A stretch of 64,000 bases of DNA, taken from NCBI GenBank assembly GCA_002633005.1, contig NMRA01000018.1:1156554-1220553 (forward strand). The letters are read 5' to 3'. Shown piece by piece: positions 10,649 to 23,400 of this stretch (positions are counted from its first letter, which is position 1; every line of letters starts with the position of its first letter). Source of the DNA: Phoronis australis (lineage: Eukaryota; Phoronida; Phoronidae). Position numbers and translations under genes: made by a program. The notes under the pieces were generated by a model, which was given only the letters and a program-made list of their open reading frames with translations, was not told the origin of the DNA and did not search any database.

Positions 10649-13600
10649 GCCATATAATAATCTATTTTTATCTCATTGGTTGATATTCCAGTGCTCGGGT
10701 TCTGCGCCGATGTTATGTGGAATCGACTATAAGTATAATCTATGGTGGAATATACCGGCTGACGACGCTTGCAGCAACATTACACAAGTTGTGACATAAT
10801 AAAAAATCAGGAAACCAAATGAACAAAAACAACAATCATAAGTTAAGTTTTGATTGATCGCTAAATAGGTGACTCCAACGAGCTACTCATTGGATGACTC
10901 ATACAGGCAAGCTACAGTCCCGCCCAGAGTAGAGGGGCCATTTTGCAAGCAGCCGGTTTCGTGGTTGTTTTGTTGGTCATGGGGGGCTGTAGCCCTCCCA
11001 TTTTTTTCAATGCTACGCCACACATGGTCTATAGGCGGTGCAAACTGGCAAACTATTGTTTATAAACTCGATCAAAGTTTTTCACTAAAGCAGACCTCCT
11101 TTCGCTCTTCCCACATAGCGGAGGTTTAGAGGTGTCGTCAGCAGAGGCCCAGGAAATTACATCTAGTTGACCCTCATTCTTGACCCCGTTTTGTGACAGT
11201 TTTGTAACCCTTGACTTTTGACATCATTTCCGCTATCATTTTGTATTGGGCATGTTTGAATGCTGGCGTGTGATGAAGACTATGAGTTTCTTTGTTTAGG
11301 CTATTTCCAACGTTTCACGAGATTCATATTGTTTGTTTGTGGCAGCTGAAGACGTATAGACCTATCTATGTAACACGTGGTGAGTTTATTCAATGAATAC
11401 GGAGGAGATTATCAAGGATAGTTCGTAAGCATTTCTTGAGATTTAACCTCTACAGTGGCTTGGTTCGGCACGTGGGCGCTGCTCAGAATTTCACTTGTGA
11501 CCTGCTGAGAATTTCAAGATTCAGATTGAGCAAATCTGTTGCCCACCACAGTCTGTTGTCATATTGATAACGATCCCGGTCCGCACCTCAGCCCCCTATG
11601 GTGCGCCGTGCATGAGTGTAATCCTGTAACTCGGTCACCAACCTCGGTCACCGTGTTATAAACAGTTGATGATCCAAACATATAGTGTAGCTTGGCTAGG
11701 GTTTGCGATTTCCTTTCAAATGTATTTTGAGATACACCCTTTGTTGGCCTAGGTGTACTTTTGGTATGGTTAACAAACAACAGTTTAGTTTGATTGTACG
11801 AGGTTGTCGTTTTGTTTTAGGGACGTTTGTAGGCCTACTCTGTCTTGTGTTTATTTGGCTAGCGTTCCTTCCAGCTGTCAACTCTTTGTAACGCCTGCAT
11901 TTCACCGGCATTCATAACTTGCACGTCATTTAGATCCAAATAGAGTTACTGGAGGAAATGGTGACCTATTCTTGCAATGTCCAGTTCTTTTTGATTTGTA
12001 TTAGTACTGAGAAAATTCTTGTTCCTATTGACGATATCTTACCGCATTTAGTAATATCTTTCTGACGTTATATTGTTAGTCTTACTCCGTGAACCAACCC
12101 TTTGTTTTATAGAACTAATGCTGGTGTTCTTTGGTCTTAATAAAATGCCTTTTTTATTCAGTTCCATAATACAGCAACTGCCACACCTTTGTTCTGGTAC
12201 GAATTGAATTTTGACATACTTCGTTAGTTTGGCAACTGAAAATGCTTTATAACTGTTCGGTTTTTTACTCTTCTAATTGCATGTCATATATTGGCTGAGA
12301 ACCGATCTAACACTGCATTGCCTGTCAAACATTTGTTCAGTGAAAAGAGTACTATAGTAGGTCCCGTTTGGGTATTTTCCTCCGAAAAATGACGCAATGT
12401 CTACTGGACAAGTGAAATACTTGCATTTTCGCTCAAGCTTAGCTCGTAGTCTTGTGTTAATTTATAAACATCTGTCAGGATTTCCATGATATATTTTTAC
12501 TTGATAAGTGTTATTTTATTATGATTATAGTATTGTTGCTTTATTAACGTGTTTTTTGTCTTCATGTTATCTTGTTTTGGCTTTCAGTTGAGTCAGTGGT
12601 CCTTCGAGTGCACCCACATATGTTTTGACAAACTCTGTAAACTAAATTAGGTAATCATCATTCGAAGAATAGTAGCCTGAACCTACTGACCTGGTTTAGC
12701 TCATTGAACAGACACAATAGTTCCTTTGGCTGCTGCAAAATAGTTGTAGAACTTTAACTGTTATTTCTTGTAGGACTGTGTTAACTGTTATATCCTGTAG
12801 AGTTTTGAATCATGAACATAAGTGCAGGCAGCCTACACATCTGTAACTTGGATATATACCCTACAATGTGTAACGGCAATCTTCACCTTGCTACTTCCAG
12901 TTCCTAGAATAATTCGTAGTTCTACACTTAGTTATTGATTTCAACCATGTCCTTGACGATCAAGAGATCCCTTCAGACACAACTCTGCTATTCCTACGAA
13001 GGATTCCTACAGGCGTTACATTTGACTCTTTCTACATTATACAACATTCAACAGGCAGGCACTGTCTCTGATTAGACTTGCACTTGTTGGTTGCTGTGCC
13101 GTTTCGGTTTTTCTCTGTGATTTACATCATGCGGTTTCCCGAGGCCATATCATTTGCACGAATTACCATTGATGCCTACTGCTACGGGTTACACGATTTC
13201 TTTTGTCCTATACACCGTCTGTACCTTGTTGGTATTTAGCCTTCAAAGTAATTGTTATGTTTAGTGCAGTCTGTAAAGTGAAAGACGATGTCATTTAAAA
13301 TTTTTGTGATGTTGTTGTGAACTCGGCCAAAATGCCAGTTTAGTTGTAGACCTAGAAATGTGTAAAAATCACAATGCCATTATAAAACCTTATCTTTGCA
13401 CAAGTTAGAAATACAAAAAGATTATGGCAATAGCGAAATAATAGTCACCAAGTACGGTACTGGCGTTGTCTGGGGCAGTTTTCTGTTGGTTCTCGTATGT
13501 TCAGGCATTATTGCGTTGGTCTAGGTTTTGAATGTTCGGCTTCACCACCCTAACCCCCATTATGTGGAAGAGAACCCCAGGATTGTAGCTGGGTCATACG

Positions 13601-14205
13601 GAGAAATTTTGTCATTTTCTTCTGGCGAGCTGTGCGGATGTCGTCGCTGCTTATAATAGTGTTGATGTGTATTTTTCCTACAACGTCCCTACTCCTGAGA
13701 TCGTCACCAAGTTTCTCCCTTGGCCCTGCAAGCAGTAAGGCCACATACCCCCNCCCCCCCCCCCCTTCACCCGCTTCTTACCGGTCGTTGATGTGCATAT
13801 GTTGTAGTTCGGTCATCCGATCCTTGGCTCGTCGGAAGCGTTCAGATTTTCAGCAGATTTGTAAACGTTTTCATTAATTCCAAAAAACTGCGATTACTTG
13901 GATTGCACCAATATAAATTAGGTGACTTTCTCTTCCCAAGTCATTAAGATTTCTTTTCAATAAAATCGTTGTCAAGGTGACTCGAACTAAAGACGTGACC
14001 GTAATCTCCTCCATTGTTGCGGATTGTGTAGACAACAAAACGTTATAAAATGAAATGTCGCACATGAGAGCGTGGCGCGTAAGTTATTGTCGTGAAGCAG
14101 TCGAGTGTTAGAATGTTTGTCATGTAATTCATGATAGCATTACAGGCTAGCTAATGGCACATGAGGGAACTATATGAAAGTTTCATCGCTCTTCGCTGAT
14201 GTATT
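10649..14205. other. Gene-poor non-coding stretch
   Basis: No exon with splice support was found. A poly-C run containing a single N (position 13753) marks an unresolved assembly gap. Confidence 0.5.
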
Positions 14206-14489
14206 CAGGAGCGGATCCAGGATTTTGAGTTGGGGGGGCAGGGCACAGGAATAACCACAATTTTGCCTCATGCGCGCCCAGCCTAAAATATAGGGATGCA
14301 GGGGTCTCGAATTTTTTGCCTTATTACTAAAAAACGATAAACGGGGTTTGTTCATGTCCTATGCATTGTGCATTCGCCTCCCGAGCGCCCTGGGTGCGCG
14401 CATATGCTAGTCACCAATTCGCACCCCGAACTGCCAAATGGTATTTGGAAGAATTTTGGCTCCCTTGCCCCCTCCTAAATCTGCCACTG
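14206..14489. mobile_element. MITE-like element, family A copy 2
   Basis: The left end is CAGGAGCGGATCCAGGAT, and the right end read in reverse is CAGTGGCAGATTTAGGAG, matching the family A ends at 8065-8419, including the internal G-run. A family B unit is nested within it at 14269-14404. Confidence 0.65.
14269..14404. mobile_element. MITE-like element, family B copy 2 (nested)
   Basis: The left end is CATGCGCGCCCAGCCTAAAA and the right end is CCCTGGGTGCGCGCAT. These are the same termini as at 10039-10284 and 35486-35738. This copy is shorter and has lost the central section. Confidence 0.6.
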
Positions 14490-15189
14490 GCAATATTCGA
14501 AGGGAAGTGCACTAATAAATTCAATGTATCGGTTGGCGTTGGCCCTCGGACTATCGGTTTTTGGTCCGAGGTTGGCCAAAGCAGAGAAACTTCCGTAATC
14601 AACTTCGTACTGGTGGTGTTATTCAACACTGACTCGCCTATGAGCCGAGGTTGTACATGGTGATCCGGTGTCGCCATATCCATTTATTTTGTGTGCGGCG
14701 GTCATGTCTTTCATGTTTAGTACTCACAGAAAATATTAAAAGAAAATATTAAAAGTGTCAAAATTTGCAACAAATTTTGCTATATACTGACGACGCTGTG
14801 CCCAGTTTGGACGGTTTAAATGAGTCTTTGAAAAAATCTCTTTGTCTTGTTGACAAATTTCATAAATTCCGAGACCGAGCCAAATATGGGAAAGACGCAT
14901 TGTCCATGGAATGGCGCAAAAAGTTCAGTAATTCAAGGTCAAGGTCATACACGTAACCGGAAATTGTCGGTAAACCGGAAGGAAGTGAAAACGAGGTCAT
15001 AATCGAATCGGAAGTCACGCGACTGCTGACATCATCACAGCACTGTCCACTACGCGGAATTTTTGACACTAAAAAGATTTTTCGAGTACTTCCATTCAAA
15101 TGGGGTTGTAGAGTTCAACTGACTTAGAGTGGAACAAACTATGGATTCCGTTATTTTGCATACTCCAGCGACACGTGTCTTGGTCATTG

Positions 15190-15285
15190 TATTCTCCCTC
15201 TCTCCCCGCCCCCGCCNTCTCTTTCTCTCCCCCTCCCCCGCTCCCTCTCTTTCTCCCTCTCTCTTTCTCTCTCTCTATCCCAGCT
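15190..15285. repeat. CT-rich microsatellite with one N
   Basis: Pyrimidine-only tract of CTCTCC and CCCTCT steps with a single N at 15217. It is the mirror of the GA tract in the opposite arm of the large inverted repeat. Confidence 0.85.
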
Positions 15286-16803
15286 CAGTTTATTAGCGTG
15301 CTGGATTACATCACCGGTACTTACGTAAGTTACATGATAAAAGACTAGGCAGACATATGCCTTACTTTATGCTGGGTCAATTAAGTACATTTCGAACCGG
15401 GTTAGACAGTCAACTGGACATTCATATTAGGTAAATTAGTTACCGTGCGAGCACTTTGTTAGTACGCAATGTGTACACATATCAAAGATACTATATCTAC
15501 AAAATCTTTGCACATATATAAATCTACGAACGCCGGAGATATAAATAACTCGAGATTTGGTCTAATCTGCAGAATGCCAACTGCTGCGAACTGAGGCTTT
15601 GCAAGTAAGTGATCGGTGAGTTAACTAATTATATCTCTAACACAACTTTTAGAAAAATTCGTTTGCTTTACCCTTCACGTCGGGGATTTTTAAATTTCGT
15701 TTTTGCGTTGGTGGTATCGAGTTTTTCGTTGATTTTGATCAACCATAGACTGTAGACTCAAGACCCTTTTAAATACCCGTTTTTCATTTTAATCTGTTGA
15801 GTTGAGTACACATCCTCTGAAGATGTCTCAATGTATTTACCAACACTACATCTGTATTAACTTTATTTTATTACACTTCCGGTTCTGCAAATATTTTTAT
15901 TTATGTTCTGCATTAACGTGTCAGCTAACTTTTTTTATTTATTTATTTTCAATTTTGTAATCTGTGAAGGTAGTAGCATAATTCACAATTACGGAACGTC
16001 TTGTTGGATTTCACACCATGAGGGCTGGTCAGATTACTACAATTGTTGGCGGTTGTTTTGCAAGTGGTGTATTGTATAACCTAGGTTCCATGAGTGGCCA
16101 ATCTACAAAATAAAATAAATAAAAAGCGGGCATTTAAAAAGGGTTTTGAAAATACAGTCTGAATTAGACGGTTGATCAAAACAAAGAAAAACTCGATACC
16201 ACGTACAGAAAACGAAATTTAAAAAAAAATCTGTTAAGTGAAGGGAAGAAGAACAAATTTCTAACAGTTGTATTAGAGATTTCAGTCCCGTCCATACACA
16301 GTCTACCCTAGAACAACTTGCACTAGTGCGCCTACACACGCATATCCGATAACTAGCGGAAGGTGGCAGTTGTCAGTCGGTGTATGGCAATGAACAGTTG
16401 ATACGAATTAGGCGTACAAAAGAAGATTCGCAGGTCCTGTTTAGAGCACCGGCGGTCATGTTGTTTCTCATCCGTGTAATAATGACTTTCGCCTTGCCCC
16501 AAGTTTGCGGAAACAGCGACTATGAGTGACGCAAGTTATCCTAGAACAAGTTACCCTACGTCGGTAAAGTGGAGAAAGTTGGGGCAAGTTGCTCTACTTC
16601 AATAGTGTTCATACACTCGCACAGCCCTCGAACCAAGCGACAACTCGTTGTAGTTGTTTTAGGGTAAAAGTCTGTGTTTGGACAGCACTATAAATAGTTT
16701 ACTCTCTGATAACTTTCAAAAACCTCAGCTCGAGTTCGTATTCTGCAGATTAAGACAAATCTCGGCTTATACCGATATCTCCGGCGTTCGGGGTTTATAT
16801 GTA

Positions 16804-16868
16804 AAGAGAGAGGGAAAGAGAGAGAGAGGGAGAGGGAGAGAGGGAGAGGGAGAGAGAGAGAGAGAGAA
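16804..16868. repeat. GA-rich microsatellite
   Basis: Run of GAGAGG and GAGAGA steps in the right arm of the large inverted repeat. Confidence 0.9.
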
Positions 16869-17064
16869 TGTAATGACGACACGTGGCCGTGGTGTACGTA
16901 AAACAAAGGAATCCATATTTTGTTCTCATTCTCTTTGAGATGAACTCTACAACCACCTTTCAAAATGTCTTTAGTGTCAGTGTTGGTCCAAATTGATTTA
17001 TTACGCAATGACCTGTGGCGTCGTGCTCGTTTCTTTCGATATGCGGTTGACGTCACTTCCGGGT

Positions 17065-20000
17065 CGACCTTTGATCCTGGCGTGCGTTCAGTAGACGCTA
17101 GGACTAGGAGGCACAGAACAGTTCTCACTGGGTTTTGCCTAGCAAAACACACATCACTTGATTTGTAACCTTTTCTTCACTCTGTCAAAAACAGGATGCA
17201 AAGAATGGCATGTTTTCAATTATTTCACATAAAAAGCCCAGCAGATGAGCACAGAAACTTTATTCTTTCTTGTATTTTTGACCATTTCATTCCCACTGAC
17301 AACCAAGCTAGACTAAGAAAAATAAGGGCAAAAAAATGCAAAATCGGCACTTTTCACCCGAAAAACACCACTTCCCTGCCGATGCACGACTAAAACCAAA
17401 CTTAGAGTCTGAAAGCAAATTTCCTACCGATTCAGAAAATGTGGTCCAAAAGTACTGTCAACCAACTAGTTTTTTTGCAATTCTTGCTTGTTTGAGGGCT
17501 ACCTAAAATCACAGCCAATTTCTCGGTCGCTACCCAACAATGCACAATTGCAGCCGGGGGCCGCCATCTTGAAGAAGAGTGCAGCTACAGCCAAGAAAGT
17601 GGCCTTTTTTTATTCACAGCATGTTCACAAATACAAACAAACCACATTCACTGAGCCTACGTGCAATGCCCACCTACAAAATGCCCCCAAACTTGGCCTA
17701 CCCCAAAATTTCTATATTTTGGGAGTGCAAATTGGCCGCGGCCGCAGCCTAACTATTCAGTGCCACCCTAGCTAAAACCTAGTCAAAGTCACGTGTTCTC
17801 ATTTAAAATACACGACCATATCTCACGTAATCTCGCGAAGTCTTGCTTTTTAGCGAGGTCCTAGCGTTACTGAACGGGAGGCAGGTTTCTCTCAAACACG
17901 CCACCAAAACCACTGCCTATATACTGCTGTCATATTGTACTCGAGCATTGAACAAACGACACTAAAGTAAAACGGAAAATTTTCTATCTCGATTAGACCG
18001 CGGGCCCTGAACCAATGTTTGTAACCCTTCATTTCCTTTGATTTGCCTTATCCGTAAAGAATGTTGCGGCTGATATTTTGTTAGTCGCGGCTGCCCTGTC
18101 GCCTTTTTATTCGTCCTGGTTCATCTTACGCACAGTGCACTGTAGTCGTAAAATTTTCATATTAATGTTAAGTGTTTCATTCTAGGTGGGCGTGCACTCT
18201 AATTAAAAGGAAAGAGTAAATAAATGAATATATAAATTTCTTCGTTATTTGGACACGCCGAATCATCTGCGTCCATGGTCTAATCTTTGCGCTCGAAGTC
18301 GATCTCAGAAAGTATTTTTTAACAATTTCTGTTCTGTTTTTGTGCGAACTCAATATATGTGTCTTTTCTGTCGTAGAGTACGTTTTGGTTCAGTTAGGCG
18401 ACTGTCTGTTCTAAGTTTGTACCACTAGATTCAAGCTACAAACTAGAGTAAAACTCGAGATTGTGAATAAAATCAGAAGTTCGAGTTCAGATACGAACCA
18501 CCATGCATTTTCTTAGATTTTGAGGTTTCAGTTAACTAATATGAAATGAATACCATGAAGTGTAACGAAGTAAGCACTTTGTATGCCAAATAGTGGCGAA
18601 TTTGTTTTAAATTTTGAAGAAAAATCAGTTATTTCCAAGATTCCCAGCAGATGATGTTATGGGTGGAAGATGTTTGGTCACTTGACAAACAATTGCAATG
18701 GCGGAACACAGCAGATCAGAAGACGAGGACGAGTTTGAGCGAGATCTGGACAATTATTATGCAGACAGAGAGGAGAGTGGATACGGGCATCACACTCAAG
18801 TACTTGAAGAATGAGACAATGAATTTGATTTATCATTTAGCGAACTTTGCGACTTTGAGGCGGTATGAACTCGACCCATTTGCATAACAAATGCTGCAGA
18901 CGTATGTGAGCCACAACCAACTGAACCAAGGAGTGCACAAAATAGACACTTAATAATCAATGACATAGGCCACACGAAACCTTGGTCACTCCTCACTATA
19001 CTGCCATGATGGAATGTGCATGGTCTAAACACAACGTATTAGCCTACGTGTCGTAGCACTCCATCTGGGCAGGGGTCGAGAGCTTGGCATCACTCGCCCT
19101 AAAATGGAAGCAGTTCGTTCGTTATTTATAAAACTTGAAAATACACTTATAAGTTGGCGATTCCTTCATCGTAACGCTTCTTTTGTGTTTGATCGAAACA
19201 TTATTTCTTGAAATATGCCGAGCAAATTGTAGCTCGATACCGACTGAATCGCATGTTCCACACAGATGTCCCACACTCGTGCGGCGCACAAACCGATGCC
19301 ATTTCTGTGCCTCTTTCACGTATTTAAGAAATTTGAACACAGAGACGTTCTCGGTCAAATTGCTGTTACTACAGCCTCACAAACGCTCCTTTTCATGTCT
19401 GAAAAAAAGCGGTTCTCCGCGGACTTTCCTTTCAACTCCTCAATGTCGCACTTGTAAAAACAACAACGGTAGAGACGGTCTTCCACCCATTACGTAAAAT
19501 ATGTATACATATTTTTTTTAATTTTCGTCGTGTTTCTTGGCAACAGGTATATTACAGGTCATTAAACCTCTTAAACTGTATTAATAAAGTTCTTTTTGAG
19601 ACACAGGGTCATGGTGGGAACTCTTTAATGCTGGGGTCATCAAATGCCAACTAGGTGTGGACAATCGTCCACATAAGCCATATTGTACTCTAGCAGAGAA
19701 GACTCCTATCTTGAGTACGCAAAAAATACAACGGAAAATGTAAAAAATATAGGGTTCGATTTCGAGTGCAAAGATTACACCCGGACATAATATCTTAACA
19801 GAAATAGGATTCGTGCATTTCGTATGTTTTGGCGATTTAATTAGCTAATGTTTTGTTTTTAGATAGGTCATAAGTTCACCGCCTACAAACGACCACTTTC
19901 AGGGAGCCAGTGTTCATCACAACAGCGTTCTTTTTGTTTTCTTTCCGACGACAGTCCTATTATCGTGAACATGTCTTTCCTCAGAGACCCCAAGTGTGCG

Positions 20001-20446
20001 CGTTATCCTGACATAATACCCTGTACTTGGCTTACAATACCTATTATCAAGCACTTGTAACTCGTGCCTGAAAGAATTGTGCTTCTTGGAAATGATTTTG
20101 CTCGAAAGATCAAAAAAGAAGTACAGCTCGCGAGAAAAGAGTGCCATTCACGAGAAAAGACATTTTCACGAGTACCCCTGGCGGTCCGTGATTATGTAAT
20201 CCGAATTTGATGGTGAATAACTGGCTCATAATTGATGTCCTTGTATCTCTAGTCTTTTTCTGTACCGGCGGATCTGGCATGTCGCGAAGTTCGAGGCAAC
20301 TGTAATTTGCGAAGGAAAATATTCGTGGAAGCCCTAGAAACAGTCGCCTGCCTGCCAAACCCGCAATTGTTCTCTCTTCTCATTTTACCACTTCATCTAT
20401 AAGCTAGTTTCTTCCTAACAAGACATTTCGTATGGTTTCGTTTCAG
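17065..20446. other. Non-coding stretch upstream of the RBM12-like gene
   Basis: No complete gene is seen. The 1-2 kb before 20446 should hold the promoter and the non-coding first exon(s) of the downstream gene, but I cannot place them. An acidic broken frame lies at 18698-18998. Confidence 0.45.
18698..18998 (+). pseudogene. Possible broken start of an acidic ORF
   Basis: From ATG 18698 the frame reads M-A-E-H-S-R-S-E-D-E-D-E-F-E-R-D-L-D-N-Y and stops at TGA 18812. Past that stop the same frame stays acidic and protein-like (D-N-E-F-D-L-S-F-S-E-L-C-D-F-E), then meets a further stop. Acidic N-termini like this are common in transposon-encoded proteins, and the pattern suggests a decayed coding exon. 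No domain is recognisable, so the call is weak. Confidence 0.25.
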
Positions 20447-20462
20447 GTCATAGAGTGATACA
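20447..20462 (+). promoter_or_regulatory. 5' UTR splice acceptor and leader of the RBM12-like gene
   Basis: A pyrimidine-rich acceptor (ggtttcgtttcag) ends at 20446, leaving a 16-nt leader before the ATG. An in-frame TAG at 20451-20453 shows that the CDS cannot start further upstream within this exon. A non-coding first exon followed by a single coding exon is also the arrangement of vertebrate RBM12 and RBM12B. Confidence 0.65.
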
Positions 20463-23400
20463 ATGACGGACGTTATTCGACTACAATATTTGCCAAGGTC
20501 TGCCTCCGCTGTGGACGTTCGCCAGTTTTTCCATGGTTTGTCGATCCCCGAAAGAGGTGTGCGAATTATAGGTGGTAAAAATGACGAAGCGTTTATTGTA
20601 TTTTCTACCATCGCCGATGCTGCGAATGCAGTATCGCTAAATGGCAAATCGCTGAAAGGAGGAAAGGTCACTTTGCTGCCCAGCAGTCGTGCTGAAATGA
20701 AGGAACACATTGAGTCGTTTGTTCTGCAGAAAATCTCCAAACTTTCCACTTCAAAACCCAAGGTGATGAGAAAACTTGAAACCTTAGGATTTGATACAGG
20801 TAGTATGAAGAATGGTGTTTCTCGTACTGTTACGAGGACAGTTGCTTCCTGTTACTCGTTAAACAGAGATACTCGCAACTACGTGAAACATAACACTTGT
20901 ACATCGTCGGACGCATTGGCTAAATACCCAAGAAATTCTCAAGAAAACTCAAAATTGCAGGTCATTGACAAGAACCGTCACAAGGGACAGGACAAAACCA
21001 TTGTGAGTGCTCACAAAGGTGATAGTTGTAACACCACTTCGATGTATGTCGGGAGGCCAGATGCGTTTGAAAGTGAAATTGCTCTTCCAAAAAACACCAG
21101 CAAATTATCATCATCATCATCGTCATCGCTTGCTGATTCAGCTAGACCAAAGACATCGTCCTTTACAGTCAGGGCGCCCAATTTAGTAAAGCGGGGTACT
21201 CAATCGAGTGTTCCGAATGTATTGCTGAGCCCCGACTCAAAATCCAAAGACCTGCTTAACTCTGACGTTAACTGTTCAAGAACAGAAAACAAGAGATGTG
21301 GCTTAAGTTCGCTTGATAGAAAGCGTGATCTGCAAGGCATGCAGCAAGCCATGGTCTCCACAAAACTTGATACAACCCAAACTTTGGTTCCCACTGACAA
21401 GTCCTCACACAGTCATAACGGTGAACTAGAAGATCGTCAAATAACACCTCGTCAAAGCGGTGTCAATGAAGTAAATCAGAAAAACACCTTAAACAGTGCT
21501 AGTAATCATCACGTCAGTAGAAATGGAACTTGCGGCAATACATCAAGTCATCGATATGATGATCTTTCTCAATTCCGCGCTATCATTTCTGAACAACAGA
21601 ATGCTTCACACTCGGATGCCAATACCGCAACCATCATAACACAAGCATCGGAAAAGGATGCGTCGTGGATGAAGAACTTGGCCTCTGTTGTGGCGCGAGC
21701 TACGACGACGCTGAAAACAAAGTTTCGGAAAAATAAAGGCATCGGTAATTGTTCTGAAAAGGAGCAGAGCAATATTTCAACCCGTTGTCAAAATAGTAGT
21801 GTAAACAATGTCAACCTTGACAATAGCAACAGCAGTGTATCAGATAGCCCTGACATGAGTGGCATGAATAGTTTGTCGATTGTTGACAACCAGGATGTCA
21901 GTTCTAACCGAACAAGTCTCAATAAGGCCGCTGACAGAGTCTGTTCTACGCTTGACAGGAGCGACACGTACGACCGAAGTTATGTGGACAGTCCGTCTGC
22001 ACTTTCAAAAAAACATTCCCAGAAAGAATTTGACAGGGCTGACAACAACAAATCAAGCCAGGTCATTGAAAACGAGAGCTCCAAGTCGTGTGGTGAGGAA
22101 AGGTCATTTGAAGTAAATGATCCGGACATAAATTGTAACGACACTGACGTACACGTAGGTGATTGTTTAAACAATTGCCTTAGTGCCTCACATAAATCAG
22201 CAGTCTTTGGCAATCAAAGTTGTGAGGAAGTTGCATCAGAAAGAGAACAAGCGCGTGCCTGCTTAGTGTCAAGTGATTCAGTCACGTGTCTTAACGCTAA
22301 CGTTGGGCCTCACGATTGTCATCAATTACCTGCAGTGAAAGGGAAATGTATTGAAGAGGACGTCGGGCTGCCTTCTCTCTCTGAGACAGTGGAGGCTTCT
22401 GCTCCGTCACCTTCAGTGCCTCAAGAAATAACCAATAGTTGCTCTGAGGTTGAAACATTGCCTAGCGTTGTTGGGAATCCAATCGTCACTAAGACTGAGT
22501 TTCTTAACAACTCGGCAGGGGAGACGTCTGATGCTAAGGACTCAACCACCTGTTGTCTGGATGATTTGAATGATTCTGATGACAGCTGTGAGTGGTTAAG
22601 TGACGGCGTCGGTGAGTTTACTCTTGACGAAGACTATGGTGGTGAAAACAATGAACATACTAGGGATTTCGACATTTTCCATAGCATCGGTAATTGCGAT
22701 AAAGTCGGTGAGCAAGTCGAATTACCGGCATCCGTCGCAGAATTTATTGAAAAATATCCTCGGTTGGTTACGATCAAACTATTGAGGTGCTCTATCCCAG
22801 ATTCAGACCTTACTGGCGTCGGAATTCAGATCTGTTGCCGACCAGAGACGGCGTGCATCAGTGACGCCTATTGGTGCCTAGGTCATGCTGAGTGTAACGA
22901 GGAACAAGTGCATTTTGTAAAGCATCTCGTTGATACCGAAGCAGGGAGGTTCGGTAATGGAAAATTAGATATCCACCTGTGCTCCTTCCCTAAGAGTGCG
23001 TCTGATGTCGAGGTGCGGTCACTTTTCACCGGTATTGATATACAGCCCTGTCCTTTTGCACATGAAATAAACAGAGGTACCGAAAGTAAATCGTATGAGT
23101 TGGTAAACAGTTCGCAGTACAGGGAAATGACAATCGGCACAGCAAGAGACGTGAACAAGATGCTAACATCAGATACACTAAACAACGTGTTAGAAATTAA
23201 ACAGCTACAGGACGATGCCCAATACGTGGCAACCGAAGGAGACATTCGCCGTGTTTTTATAAATAGTGTCGAAAACGAAGTGACATCTAAAGACAATCAG
23301 AGCGACATTCGAATTGTTCAACTAGCAAACAAAGAGGTAATGGCCCAAGGCTGCTCTGACAAGGATAATAATTCGAATTGCGTAAAGATTGACACGTTGG

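Larger units (their letters stand above)
15006..17064. repeat. Large inverted repeat (~0.8-0.95-kb arms)
   Basis: The left arm (about 15006-15787) is repeated in reverse complement on the right (about 16115-17064), around a 330-bp spacer. Shared phrases in order include GGTTGTAGAGTTCA, TATGGATTCC, ACGTGTC, CGAACGCCGGAGATAT, CGAGATTTG, TAATCTGCAGAAT, TTAAATTTCGTTTT, GGTATCGAGTTTTTC and TTGATCAACC. The left arm has an extra 200 bp (15300-15500) and the right an extra 390 bp (16335-16725). A CT microsatellite (15190-15285) and a GA microsatellite (16804-16868) occupy equivalent positions. No protein is encoded. Confidence 0.82.
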
